From positions 88,076-152,075 of the forward strand of contig JACPEA010000007.1 of assembly GCA_016183765.1 (NCBI GenBank): a stretch of 64,000 nucleotides of DNA. Direction: 5' to 3'. A program made the translations under genes and the position numbers. Source of the stretch: Bacteroidota bacterium. Its GTDB lineage: Bacteria > Bacteroidota > Bacteroidia > Chitinophagales > Chitinophagaceae. This document shows, in pieces, positions 24,609 through 32,101 of this stretch (its first letter is position 1; each line of letters begins with the position of its first letter). The notes beneath the pieces are model-generated. The model saw only the letters and a list, made by a program, of their open reading frames with translations. It had not been told where the DNA came from and searched no databases.

Positions 24609-25589
24609 ATGAAAAATGTATCCATCCTTGTCCCTGAAACAGCCATTATCGAAGCCGTTGCAGATCCCAATTATATGTTCAAAGCCGTGAACCAGTTTCT
24701 GGTAGCCGCCGGCAGGGAGTCTTTATTCCAGGTGCAACTGGTGGGATTAACCAAAGAGGTCAGACTGGATAACAGTCTTTATTCCGTGCATACCGATAAG
24801 CTGTTGCAGGAAGTGGACAAAACGGACCTGATTTTTATTCCGGCCATCAGTGGCGATATTGTTACGGCACTGGAGCTGAATAAAGAAATGATCCCCTGGA
24901 TCGTTGCACAATATCGTTCCGGCGCTGAAGTGGCTTCCCTGTGTATCGGTGCTTTTTTACTGGCTTCTACGGGTTTGCTGAACGGGAAAAAATGCTCCAC
25001 ACACTGGAATGCGGCCAACGAGTTCAGGCAGCTGTTCCCCGAAGTGGAACTGGTTGAGGGCAGTATCATTACCGAAGAACAAAGGATCTATTCCAGCGGC
25101 GGAGCCAATTCTTACTGGCGGCTGTTGTTGTACCTGGTAGAAAAATATACCGACCGGGATACGGCTATCCTGGCAGCCAAATATTTTGCGGTGGATATTG
25201 ACCGCGAAAGCCAGCGCAGTTTCATGATGTTCCGTGGGCAGAAGGAACATGCCGATACGGCCATCCTGCAGGCGCAGCTTTTTATTGAAGCGCATTTTCA
25301 GGGGCGCATTACGGTAGATGAACTGGCCGGCCGGTATGCCATGGGACGCCGCAGTTTTGAGCGCCGGTTCAAGAAAGCCACCAGCAACACGGTGGTGGAA
25401 TATATGCAGCGCATAAAGATAGAAGCGGCCAAACGCAGTTTTGAAAGCAGCCGTAAAAACATCAACGAAGTCATGTACGATGTTGGGTATACCGATACCA
25501 AAGCGTTCCGTACCGTTTTTAAAAAGATCACAGGTTTAACACCGATAGAATACCGGAACAAATACAATAAACAGGCGGTATTGAATTAA
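24609..25589 (+). CDS. GlxA family transcriptional regulator (DJ-1/PfpI-AraC)
   Basis: A 326-residue regulator. The N-terminal DJ-1/PfpI-like domain (about 1-180) includes the nucleophile-elbow-like VASLCIGAFLLASTGLL and CSTHW. The C-terminal AraC domain (about 220-320) has two helix-turn-helix units (VDELAGRYAMGRRSFERRFK and NINEVMYDVGYTDTKAFRTV). It probably senses a small molecule and controls the divergent VOC operon 120 bp away, an inference from position. Ends with a 4-bp overlap with the convergent lipid kinase gene. Confidence 0.92.
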   Translation: MKNVSILVPETAIIEAVADPNYMFKAVNQFLVAAGRESLFQVQLVGLTKEVRLDNSLYSVHTDKLLQEVDKTDLIFIPAISGDIVTALELNKEMIPWIVAQYRSGAEVASLCIGAFLLASTGLLNGKKCSTHWNAANEFRQLFPEVELVEGSIITEEQRIYSSGGANSYWRLLLYLVEKYTDRDTAILAAKYFAVDIDRESQRSFMMFRGQKEHADTAILQAQLFIEAHFQGRITVDELAGRYAMGRRSFERRFKKATSNTVVEYMQRIKIEAAKRSFESSRKNINEVMYDVGYTDTKAFRTVFKKITGLTPIEYRNKYNKQAVLN

Positions 25590-26434
25590 TACCGGAACCG
25601 GAATTTTCCGGGAAGTACTTCAATTGTCAACGCTTTTGCCGAATACAGGTCACCGTCTGCCTGTATGTCAACTGCTTCGTTGCAGCTGATATGAAAGCTG
25701 CTTCCCTGGCGGTGTGTTACAAATGGCAGATGCAGGTGTTTTCCTTCCTGGATCATGGGCAGGTATCGCAGTCGTTTGAACAGCGGCAGAGGATCGCAGA
25801 GTATCATGTCTAACCTCCCATCTTCGATAGATGCTTCCGGTGCCACAAAAAAGCCGCCCCCGGCGCGGGAGGAATTAACCACCATCACCAGCAAATAAGG
25901 CCCTCGCCATTGTTCGGTCCCTGCCTGTATGCTGAATCTTTTTTCCCGGAACCCAAAGATCTTTGTAACTACGGCAAGCAGGTAGCCGAGTTTTCCGCCC
26001 AGCATCCGTATGGAGCGCATCGACCGAATGATCTCCCCGTCAAAACCCAATCCAAGGCAGTTGATGAACAGATGATCGTTGAACCTGCCGGCGTCTATAC
26101 ATCTTGGGGTGGCCTGCAATACCTGTGCTAATTGTTCGGCGTTTGTTTTATTTCCATATAATTTCCAGGCAAAATCATTGCCCGTGCCGCTTTTGAAAAG
26201 GGCCAGCGCTTTGTCGCAGTCGGGGTATTGGTTGATGAAGTAGTTGATGGTTCCGTCGCCGCCGATCAGCCAGATATCTGAAAAACCGGATAGGTCAACA
26301 GGCCATTGGTCTTGGTAGATGGTAGCCGGGACCTGCTTTTTCTGCAGCTCGTTGTGCAGCCAGGCCGACAAGGCAGCGGATTTCCCCTTGCCCGCCCTGG
26401 GGTTCTCTAATATGGCAACAGCAGTTATGGACAA
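25586..26434 (-). CDS. Diacylglycerol/lipid kinase family protein
   Basis: A 282-residue DAGK-catalytic protein: AILENPRAGKGKSAALSAWL at the start, the nucleotide loop WLIGGDGTINYFINQYPD and the substrate-linked ALFKSGTGNDFAWKLYG, followed by CLGLGFDGEI. The C-terminal beta domain is complete. It phosphorylates diacylglycerol or a related lipid (YegS/DgkB type) at the membrane. No partner genes nearby. Confidence 0.92.
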   Translation of the reverse strand: MSITAVAILENPRAGKGKSAALSAWLHNELQKKQVPATIYQDQWPVDLSGFSDIWLIGGDGTINYFINQYPDCDKALALFKSGTGNDFAWKLYGNKTNAEQLAQVLQATPRCIDAGRFNDHLFINCLGLGFDGEIIRSMRSIRMLGGKLGYLLAVVTKIFGFREKRFSIQAGTEQWRGPYLLVMVVNSSRAGGGFFVAPEASIEDGRLDMILCDPLPLFKRLRYLPMIQEGKHLHLPFVTHRQGSSFHISCNEAVDIQADGDLYSAKALTIEVLPGKFRFRY

Positions 26435-26502
26435 TGTTCAGTGAACTTGAGAAAAACAAGTTACTGAAAATCGGGACTTAAAATACCGCTGAATTGTGTT
26501 GG

Positions 26503-26673
26503 TTAGATCTTATCACGCTTCCTTTCCTGGTTGGTATGTACTTCTTTTACCGAATCTGCTTCATCGGGATTCATTGTGTCCCTGTCTTTTTTGTTTTGCC
26601 GTACCAGGAAAAGGATCAGTGCCAGGACCACCACTGCGGTAATGCTGATGACGAGAATTTGATTTTGTTCCAT
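26503..26673 (-). CDS. Small single-pass membrane protein (56 aa)
   Basis: A 56-residue ORF: short polar start (MEQNQI), one hydrophobic helix (LVISITAVVVLALILFLV, residues 7-24), then a charged cytoplasmic tail (RQNKKDRDTMNPDEADSVKE, ending RKRDKI). The clean order of start, helix, positive-inside residues and polar tail argues for a real gene despite its size. Topology would be N-out, C-in. It is alone between the lipid kinase and the SGNH hydrolase. No family recognised; similar short helix-plus-charged-tail proteins are common in Chitinophagaceae. Confidence 0.6.
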   Translation of the reverse strand: MEQNQILVISITAVVVLALILFLVRQNKKDRDTMNPDEADSVKEVHTNQERKRDKI

Positions 26674-26813
26674 AGAGCTGGTTTGAGGGATGGCTGGATA
26701 AGGTTTTCTTAAAGTTATTCAGTAAAATAGAGTAGTGGTGTTAAGTTTTCATCAATTTCTGTCAGTCGGTATAAGTACAGAATCCGTAATTTGCCGTTCA
26801 ATCTGATCTGTCT

Positions 26814-27470
26814 ATGCGTTTCATTCCTGTATTGTTTTTTTGTGTATGCCTGTTTACCCGTGTTGATGCCCAGACCCATCCTGATTTCTGGAATGATGTA
26901 CAGGTCATCAAACAATATGATAAGATCTATGCACCCCCTAAAAATCCCATCCTGTTCACGGGCAGTTCCTCCATTCGTATGTGGGGTAACCTGGCAGAAC
27001 AGTTTCGGGGATACCCTGTTCTGAACCGCGGTATCGGAGGTGCCGTGACCCGTGATATTGACCGATATGTGGCAGATATCATACTGCCGTATAAACCCAG
27101 GCAGATCGTCTTGTATATTGGAGAGAACGATATCCTGACAGCTCCGAATGGCGATACAGTTTTTCTGGCAGTTCAGAAACTGTTCCAGCATATCCGCGCT
27201 TTTTTGCCGGATGTTCCGGTGGCATATATCTCTATTAAACCCAGTCCCTCGCGTGCGCAATTCCTTCCGGTTGCAACCAGGGCCAATGAACTCATCAGGG
27301 ATTATCTCGCCACGCAGAGCGGAACCGCGTTTATTGATATCTACCCGCTGATGCTTGATAAAAAAGGCAATATGCGCCCGGAATTGTTCCGGGAAGACAA
27401 GCTGCACATGAAACAGGAAGGATATGATATCTGGTACAAAAAGATCAGGCCATTCCTGGTAAACCAGTAA
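26814..27470 (+). CDS. SGNH/GDSL hydrolase, exported
   Basis: A 218-residue esterase/lipase-fold protein. Signal peptide to about residue 19 (LFFCVCLFTRVDAQ), block I with the nucleophile in FTGSSSIRMWG (Ser51), the block II Gly in NRGIGGAVTRD, block III YIGENDI, and block V DKLHMKQEGY with the Asp/His pair. It resembles GDSL proteins that deacetylate carbohydrates, but the substrate is not predictable. Its gene ends 23 bp before the operator upstream of sqr. Confidence 0.9.
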   Translation: MRFIPVLFFCVCLFTRVDAQTHPDFWNDVQVIKQYDKIYAPPKNPILFTGSSSIRMWGNLAEQFRGYPVLNRGIGGAVTRDIDRYVADIILPYKPRQIVLYIGENDILTAPNGDTVFLAVQKLFQHIRAFLPDVPVAYISIKPSPSRAQFLPVATRANELIRDYLATQSGTAFIDIYPLMLDKKGNMRPELFREDKLHMKQEGYDIWYKKIRPFLVNQ

Positions 27471-27492
27471 ATAATTCCAGGCATACGGGATA

Positions 27493-27537
27493 CGTAACAT
27501 ATGTTACATTAGGGTGAGAGAAGCTGTACCAACTTTG
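27493..27537 (+). promoter_or_regulatory. CRP/FNR-type operator and promoter of sqr
   Basis: A palindrome CGTAAC-ATAT-GTTACA (27493-27508, 14 bp perfect) is followed by CAACTTTG (27530-27537, one mismatch to TAnnTTTG). The box starts 29.5 bp from the operator centre; with its first base at -12 the operator is centred at -41.5. Predicted start 27542, 20 bp before the sqr ATG. Two further copies in the window share this geometry. Confidence 0.75.
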
Positions 27538-27561
27538 GGGTGCAAACCAAACACCTCATGT

Positions 27562-28761
27562 ATGAAAATCCTCGTTGTCGGAGGTAATTTCGCGGGCTTT
27601 ACCGCAGCGATCCTCCTCAAGAACAAACTCAAAGAAAACGCTGAAGTAACCTTACTAGACAGGAACGAAAAATTCCTGTTTGTCCCTTCTTTGATCTGGG
27701 TGCCTTTCAAACGCCGGGAAGTGAATGAGATCAGTGTGGACAGGCGGAATGTGCTTAACAGGAAAGGGGTGAAGTTCATTCAGACCGTTGCACTCCGCGT
27801 AGATCCCGATGAAAAGATCGTATACACCGAAAAAGGAGAGATGCCCTATGACGAACTGGTGATCGCCACCGGACCGAAAGTGAATTTTGATATAGCTCCG
27901 GGCCTGCGGGAACATGCCTGTTATATCGGTACGCCTACCGGAGCCATGGATGCCCGTGAAAAACTGGAAGAATTTAAAAAAGATCCCGGCCCGATCTTGA
28001 TCGGCGCTACACAGGACGCCGGTTGTATGGGTGCTGCCTACGAGTTCCTCTTCAACATGGAAAAATGGCTCCGCGAACAGGACATCCGTAAAAAAGTAGA
28101 CCTGTACTGGGTAACCCCTGAAACCTATCTTGGTCATTTCGGTATTGATGGTATGCCTTTGGGTGAGTCTATGCTGAAAGGATTCATGAAAATGTTCCAT
28201 ATTCATTACCGCACCAATGTGGCCATCAGGGAAGTAACGAAAGAGGGTGTATACCTGAGTAACGGCGAGTTCATTGCCAGCAAATTCAAGATGCTGATGC
28301 CACCTTTCCGCGGTGTTGATTTTGTTACCAGCTCACCCAAACTGGAGGCATTGCCCAATGGATTCATCGATGTATTACCCAGTTATCGTCACAAAAAATA
28401 TCCAAACGTATGGGTAGCCGGATTAGCGGTTCAGGTAGCCCCGCCTTTTGAAAAAGGGGCCGTGCCTTTTGCTGTGCCGAAAACAGGATACCCCAGTGAC
28501 GAAACCGGTAAGATCGTGGCGGAGAACATCGTACGTACTATTAAAGGTGAAACCAAGCTGAAAGAAAAAACATGGGGTGAAATACCCGGCGTGTGTATCA
28601 TGGACGCAGGAAAAAAAGAAGTGATCATCTTATCCAATCACCTGTTCAAACCACGCAGCATTGCTATCATGTTGCCCAACGTGATCTGGGACTTTGGTAA
28701 AGTGCTGCTCGAAAAATATTTTCTATGGAAACTCCGTAACGGTTACGCGCAGTTGCCATGA
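27562..28761 (+). CDS. sqr: Sulfide:quinone oxidoreductase-like flavoprotein
   Basis: A 399-residue FAD-dependent disulfide oxidoreductase at the membrane surface. FAD motif VGGNFAGFTAA at the start, second dinucleotide region around ILIGATQDAGCMGAAYEF, and the FAD ribityl contact in YPNVWVAGLAV. Three cysteines stand where SQR has its catalytic three: Cys120, Cys155 and Cys345. With the amphipathic C-terminus (IWDFGKVLLEKYFLWKL) this supports true SQR rather than NADH dehydrogenase. It would oxidise sulfide to polysulfide and reduce quinone. The ATG at 27562 follows the predicted start by 20 bp. The gene ends at a strong terminator, so it is monocistronic. Confidence 0.85.
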   Translation: MKILVVGGNFAGFTAAILLKNKLKENAEVTLLDRNEKFLFVPSLIWVPFKRREVNEISVDRRNVLNRKGVKFIQTVALRVDPDEKIVYTEKGEMPYDELVIATGPKVNFDIAPGLREHACYIGTPTGAMDAREKLEEFKKDPGPILIGATQDAGCMGAAYEFLFNMEKWLREQDIRKKVDLYWVTPETYLGHFGIDGMPLGESMLKGFMKMFHIHYRTNVAIREVTKEGVYLSNGEFIASKFKMLMPPFRGVDFVTSSPKLEALPNGFIDVLPSYRHKKYPNVWVAGLAVQVAPPFEKGAVPFAVPKTGYPSDETGKIVAENIVRTIKGETKLKEKTWGEIPGVCIMDAGKKEVIILSNHLFKPRSIAIMLPNVIWDFGKVLLEKYFLWKLRNGYAQLP

Positions 28762-28796
28762 TCGGATGGTATTCATAAAGTGTAGGTATAGGTTTG

Positions 28797-28823
28797 GCCC
28801 ATCCCGGTTGGGATGGGCTTTTT
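28797..28823 (+). terminator. Intrinsic terminator of sqr
   Basis: A perfect 9-bp stem GCCCATCCC (28797-28805) and GGGATGGGC (28810-28818), loop GGTT, five T. A near copy including the preceding GTAGGTxTAGGTTTG lies at 29105-29133. Confidence 0.9.
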
Positions 28824-28885
28824 ACTAATCCGTGAAACTGTTAATGAACCAATCATATAGTCCGCATTTAAAAGATAGATAGGAA

Positions 28886-28930
28886 TGTAACAAATGTTAC
28901 ACAATGTAAAAATACATTTCAGGAAATTTG
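28886..28930 (+). promoter_or_regulatory. CRP/FNR-type operator and promoter facing a gene-free region
   Basis: TGTAAC-AAAT-GTTACA (28886-28901), centre 28893.5, followed by GAAATTTG at 28923-28930 (one mismatch to TAnnTTTG), again exactly 29.5 bp from the centre. Predicted start 28935. An overlapping alternative box TACATTTC is at 28913. Confidence 0.65.
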
Positions 28931-28934
28931 CTTA

Positions 28935-29133
28935 ACGATTCTCTGCTTATTATCAACCTTATTTGCCGGCGTGCTTCACCTGCGTCCCAGTAGAATGTGA
29001 CCTGGTAGCCTATTGTGCCATAAAGAGACTTTCTATACAGCCCCCCAAACCGTGATGGGAAAGCGCAGTTCCCTGAACGGGTATAGAGAGTAGGTGTAGG
29101 TTTGGCCCATCCCTTAACCGGGGTGGGCTTTTT
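28935..29133 (+). ncRNA. Candidate regulated small RNA (about 200 nt)
   Basis: Defined by the operator/promoter at 28886-28930 and the terminator at 29105-29133. There is no convincing ORF: the only ATGs give 1- and 12-codon frames, and a 30-codon TTG frame (Cys-rich, ending KRLSIQPPKP) has no supporting features. The region cannot be read as part of sqr because a strong terminator separates them. An sRNA, or the leader of a lost gene, are the two readings. Existence and ends are inferred, not shown. Confidence 0.4.
29105..29133 (+). terminator. Intrinsic terminator, near copy of the sqr terminator
   Basis: GCCCATCCC (29105-29113) pairs with GGGGTGGGC (29120-29128) using one T-G pair, followed by five T. 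The stem and the upstream GGTGTAGGTTTG match the sqr terminator 308 bp away, suggesting a local duplication. Confidence 0.85.
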
Positions 29134-29165
29134 GTATATGGGCTTTGCAGGATTTGTATAAAATA

Positions 29166-29220
29166 ACCGCGCCCTGGTCTCTTTGCATCATTATTGCCGG
29201 CAAAGAGACCAGGGCGCGGT
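29166..29220 (-). terminator. Exceptionally long perfect hairpin, probable terminator
   Basis: Two perfectly complementary 21-nt arms (29166-29186 starting ACCGCGCCC, and 29200-29220 ending GGGCGCGGT) around a 13-nt loop. It begins 14 bp past the stop codon of the GHL10 gene. On the minus strand it is followed by TTATTTTATAC, so it could terminate that gene. The arm length is well above the usual 6-12 bp. Confidence 0.65.
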
Positions 29221-29234
29221 CAGTAACAAAACTT

Positions 29235-30737
29235 TTACTGGGCGATCTCTGTTTCTATTCTTTCACTCTCATTGCCTAACCGGTCAACTGCGGTCACCAC
29301 GATCTTTACGAGGCTGACATCTTTGTTGCTTTTGTCTTTAATGGAGGCAGCGATCGTTACGCCATGTTCATTCCGGTTAAGTACCTGGTAAGTCCAGCTG
29401 TTGCCATATTGTTTATACACCACCCAGCGAAACACTTTGTCGGCATGCGGGTGTGTAAAAACAACCTGTACGCCATCGCTGTTTTTGCTGGTTTGTACGG
29501 CTGGGGCTTCGGGTTGTTTATTGCCCAGCCAGGGAGAGGCCGGCACCAGTGCATCCTTCTTGTATGGCCCTTCCAGCAAGGCTTTGGAAAGATTGCTGCT
29601 GCGGATCACAGAAGAAAGACTCCAGTGTACTGCACCGGCACTGTTGGGTAACATACCCCGGGTGATCATGATCTGGCTCAATGTTTCATTGGTACCCTTT
29701 ATGCTGCTGTCGCCCACATTCATGCCGGGCCATAAGTGGCGTTTTTTGGTGTTCTCATTTTCCCACCAGCCCAGCAGTACCGGGAAACTCACTGATATGC
29801 GGTTAATGGGCCAGTACAGCTGAGGGGTAAAATAATCCACCCATCCCTTGTTCAGCCAGAGTTTGGCATCGGCATACAGGGTATTGTACTGGTCAAACCC
29901 TTCTACAATGGAGGGATACCCCGGGCGCCAGGTACCGAATGGACTGATACCGAACTTCACATATTTCTTTTCAGCTTTGATCTCTTTGTACAACCGTTCT
30001 ATCAGCGTATTCACAGCTGCCCGGCGCCAGTCGCCCCGGGAAAGTGTGCCACCTTTCTGCTGGTAAGCTGCCCAGCTTTCCTGGTCAGGAAAATCTTCTC
30101 CGCCATTGTATTCAGGGTAGGGATAAAAATAATCATCCAGGTGCACGCCATCGATATCATAGCGTTTTACCAGGTCGCGCACTACAGCCGCTGTTTTATC
30201 CTGTGTTTCTTTTCTGGCAGGGTCCATCCAGTAATAATTCTGTTTCAGTTTTACCACCAGTTCGGGATTGGTTTTTACAATGGAAAGGTCGCTGATATTC
30301 TTGCTGGTAGGATGGTAGGCACGGTAGGGGTTTAACCAGACATGCATTTCAAGGCCACGGTCGTGAGCGGCTTCTGTCCAGAACTGCAGTGGATCGTAAT
30401 AGGGATCAGGCGCCTTACCCTGTTCGCCCGTAAGATAGTAGGACCAGGGTTCCAGTTTGCTGTCGTACAAAGCGTCTGCCATCGGGCGTACCTGGAAGAT
30501 GACGGCATTAAAATGATGTTCTTTTAAGAAATCGAGTTGTGCGATGGCTTCTTTCTGTTGTTCGGCAGTACTTAACCCGGGTTTGCTTGGCCAGTTGATA
30601 TTGGCAACGGTAGCTATCCAGGCCGCACGGAATTCTTTTTCTACTGCCGGCGGACGTATCTCTGCTTGCGCTTTTGCAGAGAACAGTGCGAACAAAATAA
30701 ATGAAGCGGAAAAAATAAGGTGTAAGGGTCTTTTCAT
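29235..30737 (-). CDS. Exported GHL10-type glycoside hydrolase (family 10 glycosylhydrolase-like)
   Basis: A 500-residue protein with signal peptide (LIFSASFILFALFSAKAQA) and the GHL10 barrel: EFRAAWIATVANINWPSKPG, FNAVIFQVRPMADALYDS, GLEMHVWLNPYRAY, YDIDGVHLDDYFYPYP, VKFGISPFGTWRP and WVDYFTPQLYWP. A C-terminal domain of about 110 residues is fibronectin-like (ends VVTAVDRLGNESERIETE). Such proteins are thought to act on cell-wall or exopolysaccharide glycans in the periplasm or outside. The name family 10 refers to the GHL10 domain, not classic GH10 xylanases. Single gene. Confidence 0.88.
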   Translation of the reverse strand: MKRPLHLIFSASFILFALFSAKAQAEIRPPAVEKEFRAAWIATVANINWPSKPGLSTAEQQKEAIAQLDFLKEHHFNAVIFQVRPMADALYDSKLEPWSYYLTGEQGKAPDPYYDPLQFWTEAAHDRGLEMHVWLNPYRAYHPTSKNISDLSIVKTNPELVVKLKQNYYWMDPARKETQDKTAAVVRDLVKRYDIDGVHLDDYFYPYPEYNGGEDFPDQESWAAYQQKGGTLSRGDWRRAAVNTLIERLYKEIKAEKKYVKFGISPFGTWRPGYPSIVEGFDQYNTLYADAKLWLNKGWVDYFTPQLYWPINRISVSFPVLLGWWENENTKKRHLWPGMNVGDSSIKGTNETLSQIMITRGMLPNSAGAVHWSLSSVIRSSNLSKALLEGPYKKDALVPASPWLGNKQPEAPAVQTSKNSDGVQVVFTHPHADKVFRWVVYKQYGNSWTYQVLNRNEHGVTIAASIKDKSNKDVSLVKIVVTAVDRLGNESERIETEIAQ

Positions 30738-30980
30738 AAGTAATAATTGAGGATGACTAAAGTACTTAAACCCTGTATCATTCTGTAAAAAAATAGCAGG
30801 GTTGTTATGAATGGGGAAGCATTAAAACAGATGGCCGGTTCTGATAAAATACCTGTTTTATCCCCTTATTTGAGGGAGCATTTATTAAAAGTGAATTAAA
30901 TTATCTTTTTTGTATATCTGAACCTGTCCGGATTCCGTTATTATCGGCCACGATTGAGTAAAATATCGTGTTCAGATAAT

Positions 30981-31430
30981 ATGTATTTGTTTTCTTCTAT
31001 GGCCGGGTTCAGGCAATGGTGTTTGCCGATAGTGGCTTTGCTGGTATTGGTTTCCTGCAGTAAATCTTACACGATCACCCCTGATCCTTTCGCTACTAAT
31101 ATTATTGCATTAACGGGTAGCGAAGGAGCGTATTCCAAATGGCGTTTGAATAAAATAGCTATCGGGCAGGTAACGCAGCCTGCAAATACGATCAATAAGG
31201 ATTATTATAAGTCTTACCAGCTCAATGGAAGTTTTGAAGATGGTGACGGGTTGCGTGGTAAATGGAGCCTGGTGGCCAAAGATTCTTTGCGTGAAGTGGT
31301 GACCAATACCCAATCGGGTTCGTATGCCATTCAGCAATACCATATCACCCGGCTGACCCGGACGGAATTGTCGTTTAGTTATTTTGTGAACGGGAGGGAA
31401 GTAAGTATCTCATTTACCGCTGAGAAATAA
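30981..31430 (+). CDS. Lipoprotein of unknown function, paralogue of the one at 33.4 kb
   Basis: A 149-residue lipoprotein (lipobox LVSC, then SKSYTITPDPFATNIIALTG). It resembles the protein at 33359-33799 in layout: Cys, a PDPFATN or GNLLSDR segment, IxxLTGxxGxxxxWxLNxI, a middle GxWxLxxxDSLxE and a C-terminal strand series, which suggests a small beta-barrel (lipocalin-like) fold. Three starts are possible (TTG 30954, ATG 30981, ATG 30999); 30981 was chosen for signal peptide length. Function unknown. Confidence 0.7.
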   Translation: MYLFSSMAGFRQWCLPIVALLVLVSCSKSYTITPDPFATNIIALTGSEGAYSKWRLNKIAIGQVTQPANTINKDYYKSYQLNGSFEDGDGLRGKWSLVAKDSLREVVTNTQSGSYAIQQYHITRLTRTELSFSYFVNGREVSISFTAEK

Positions 31431-31448
31431 GTCCTGTTTCCAGACCAA

Positions 31449-31637
31449 TCATTTTTTGAACAGGCCGAAGCTGAGTGCCCCCATCATAGCACCATATAAA
31501 GTGCTGTTGAGCGGCCGGGAAGTGATCAGGCAGGTACCTGAACTGCAACCGATCTGTTGCCAGTACACATAACCGGCAATGGCACCTGCCACTGCGCCGA
31601 TAAGGTAAAGTTTATTGATAAGGATCCATTTTTTCAT
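31449..31637 (-). CDS. DUF6132 family small membrane protein
   Basis: A 62-residue protein with two hydrophobic segments (LYLIGAVAGAIAGYVYW and STLYGAMMGALSFGLF) joined by a loop with two cysteines, GCSSGTCLITSRP. I recognise this as the DUF6132 type that in Bacteroidota is found with rhodanese, sulfide:quinone oxidoreductase and HMA-domain genes. It may help bring sulfur species or metals across the membrane; this is not established. Second gene of a two-gene operon with the HMA protein (40 bp apart), under the operator at 31990. Confidence 0.75.
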   Translation of the reverse strand: MKKWILINKLYLIGAVAGAIAGYVYWQQIGCSSGTCLITSRPLNSTLYGAMMGALSFGLFKK

Positions 31638-31677
31638 AATAGGAATGCTTGGAAAAATATTTGATCAGAGGTTGGTC

Positions 31678-31947
31678 TTATTTTTTGGTTAGCTCCTGGA
31701 GTTTACAACTGATATAGGTTTTTGCCTTATCCAGAAAGCTGTTCTTCCCTTTTTCGGGGTAACCTAATTGCGCCAGTTTGCTGGTTATGGCATCCCTGTC
31801 AATAGCAATGCCGCTTACGGCTACTTTTTGTGTTTTGACGTCTGCGTCAACAGAAACTACTCCATCCATTTGCAAAAGGTTCTCACGTATATTGTTTACG
31901 CAGCCCATGCATTTGATATTTTCCACGTTCAGCAGGTAAGAGTTCAT
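31678..31947 (-). CDS. Heavy-metal-associated (HMA) domain protein
   Basis: An 89-residue ferredoxin-like HMA domain: LLNVENIKCMGCVNNIRENL carries the CxxC metal-binding pair near the N-terminus, followed by VVSVDADVKTQKVAVSG and ITSKLAQLGYP. A helical C-terminal extension follows (FLDKAKTYISCKLQELTKK). It probably binds Cu(I) or a similar soft metal, or handles persulfide, given its neighbours. Predicted transcription start is only 9 bp before the ATG. Confidence 0.85.
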   Translation of the reverse strand: MNSYLLNVENIKCMGCVNNIRENLLQMDGVVSVDADVKTQKVAVSGIAIDRDAITSKLAQLGYPEKGKNSFLDKAKTYISCKLQELTKK

Positions 31948-31960
31948 ATACCGGTTTTGT

Positions 31961-32005
31961 CAAAGTTACACATATGTTGGTGTATGCTCTGTAACAAAGG
32001 TTACA
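31961..32005 (-). promoter_or_regulatory. CRP/FNR-type operator and promoter of the HMA-DUF6132 operon
   Basis: TGTAAC-AAAG-GTTACA (31990-32005), centre 31997.5. On the minus strand a perfect TAACTTTG box occupies 31968-31961, starting 29.5 bp from the centre, so the operator lies at -41.5 and RNA would begin near 31956. No such box exists at the mirrored plus-strand position, so the site seems to serve only the minus-strand operon. Confidence 0.78.
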
Positions 32006-32101
32006 AACCGGGATCGGAATTGGATCCTCCGGGCATGAACCATACTATCAATACTATCATTTACCCGGTTGAAATCCTGACCTGCACACTGATTTTACCC
32101 G

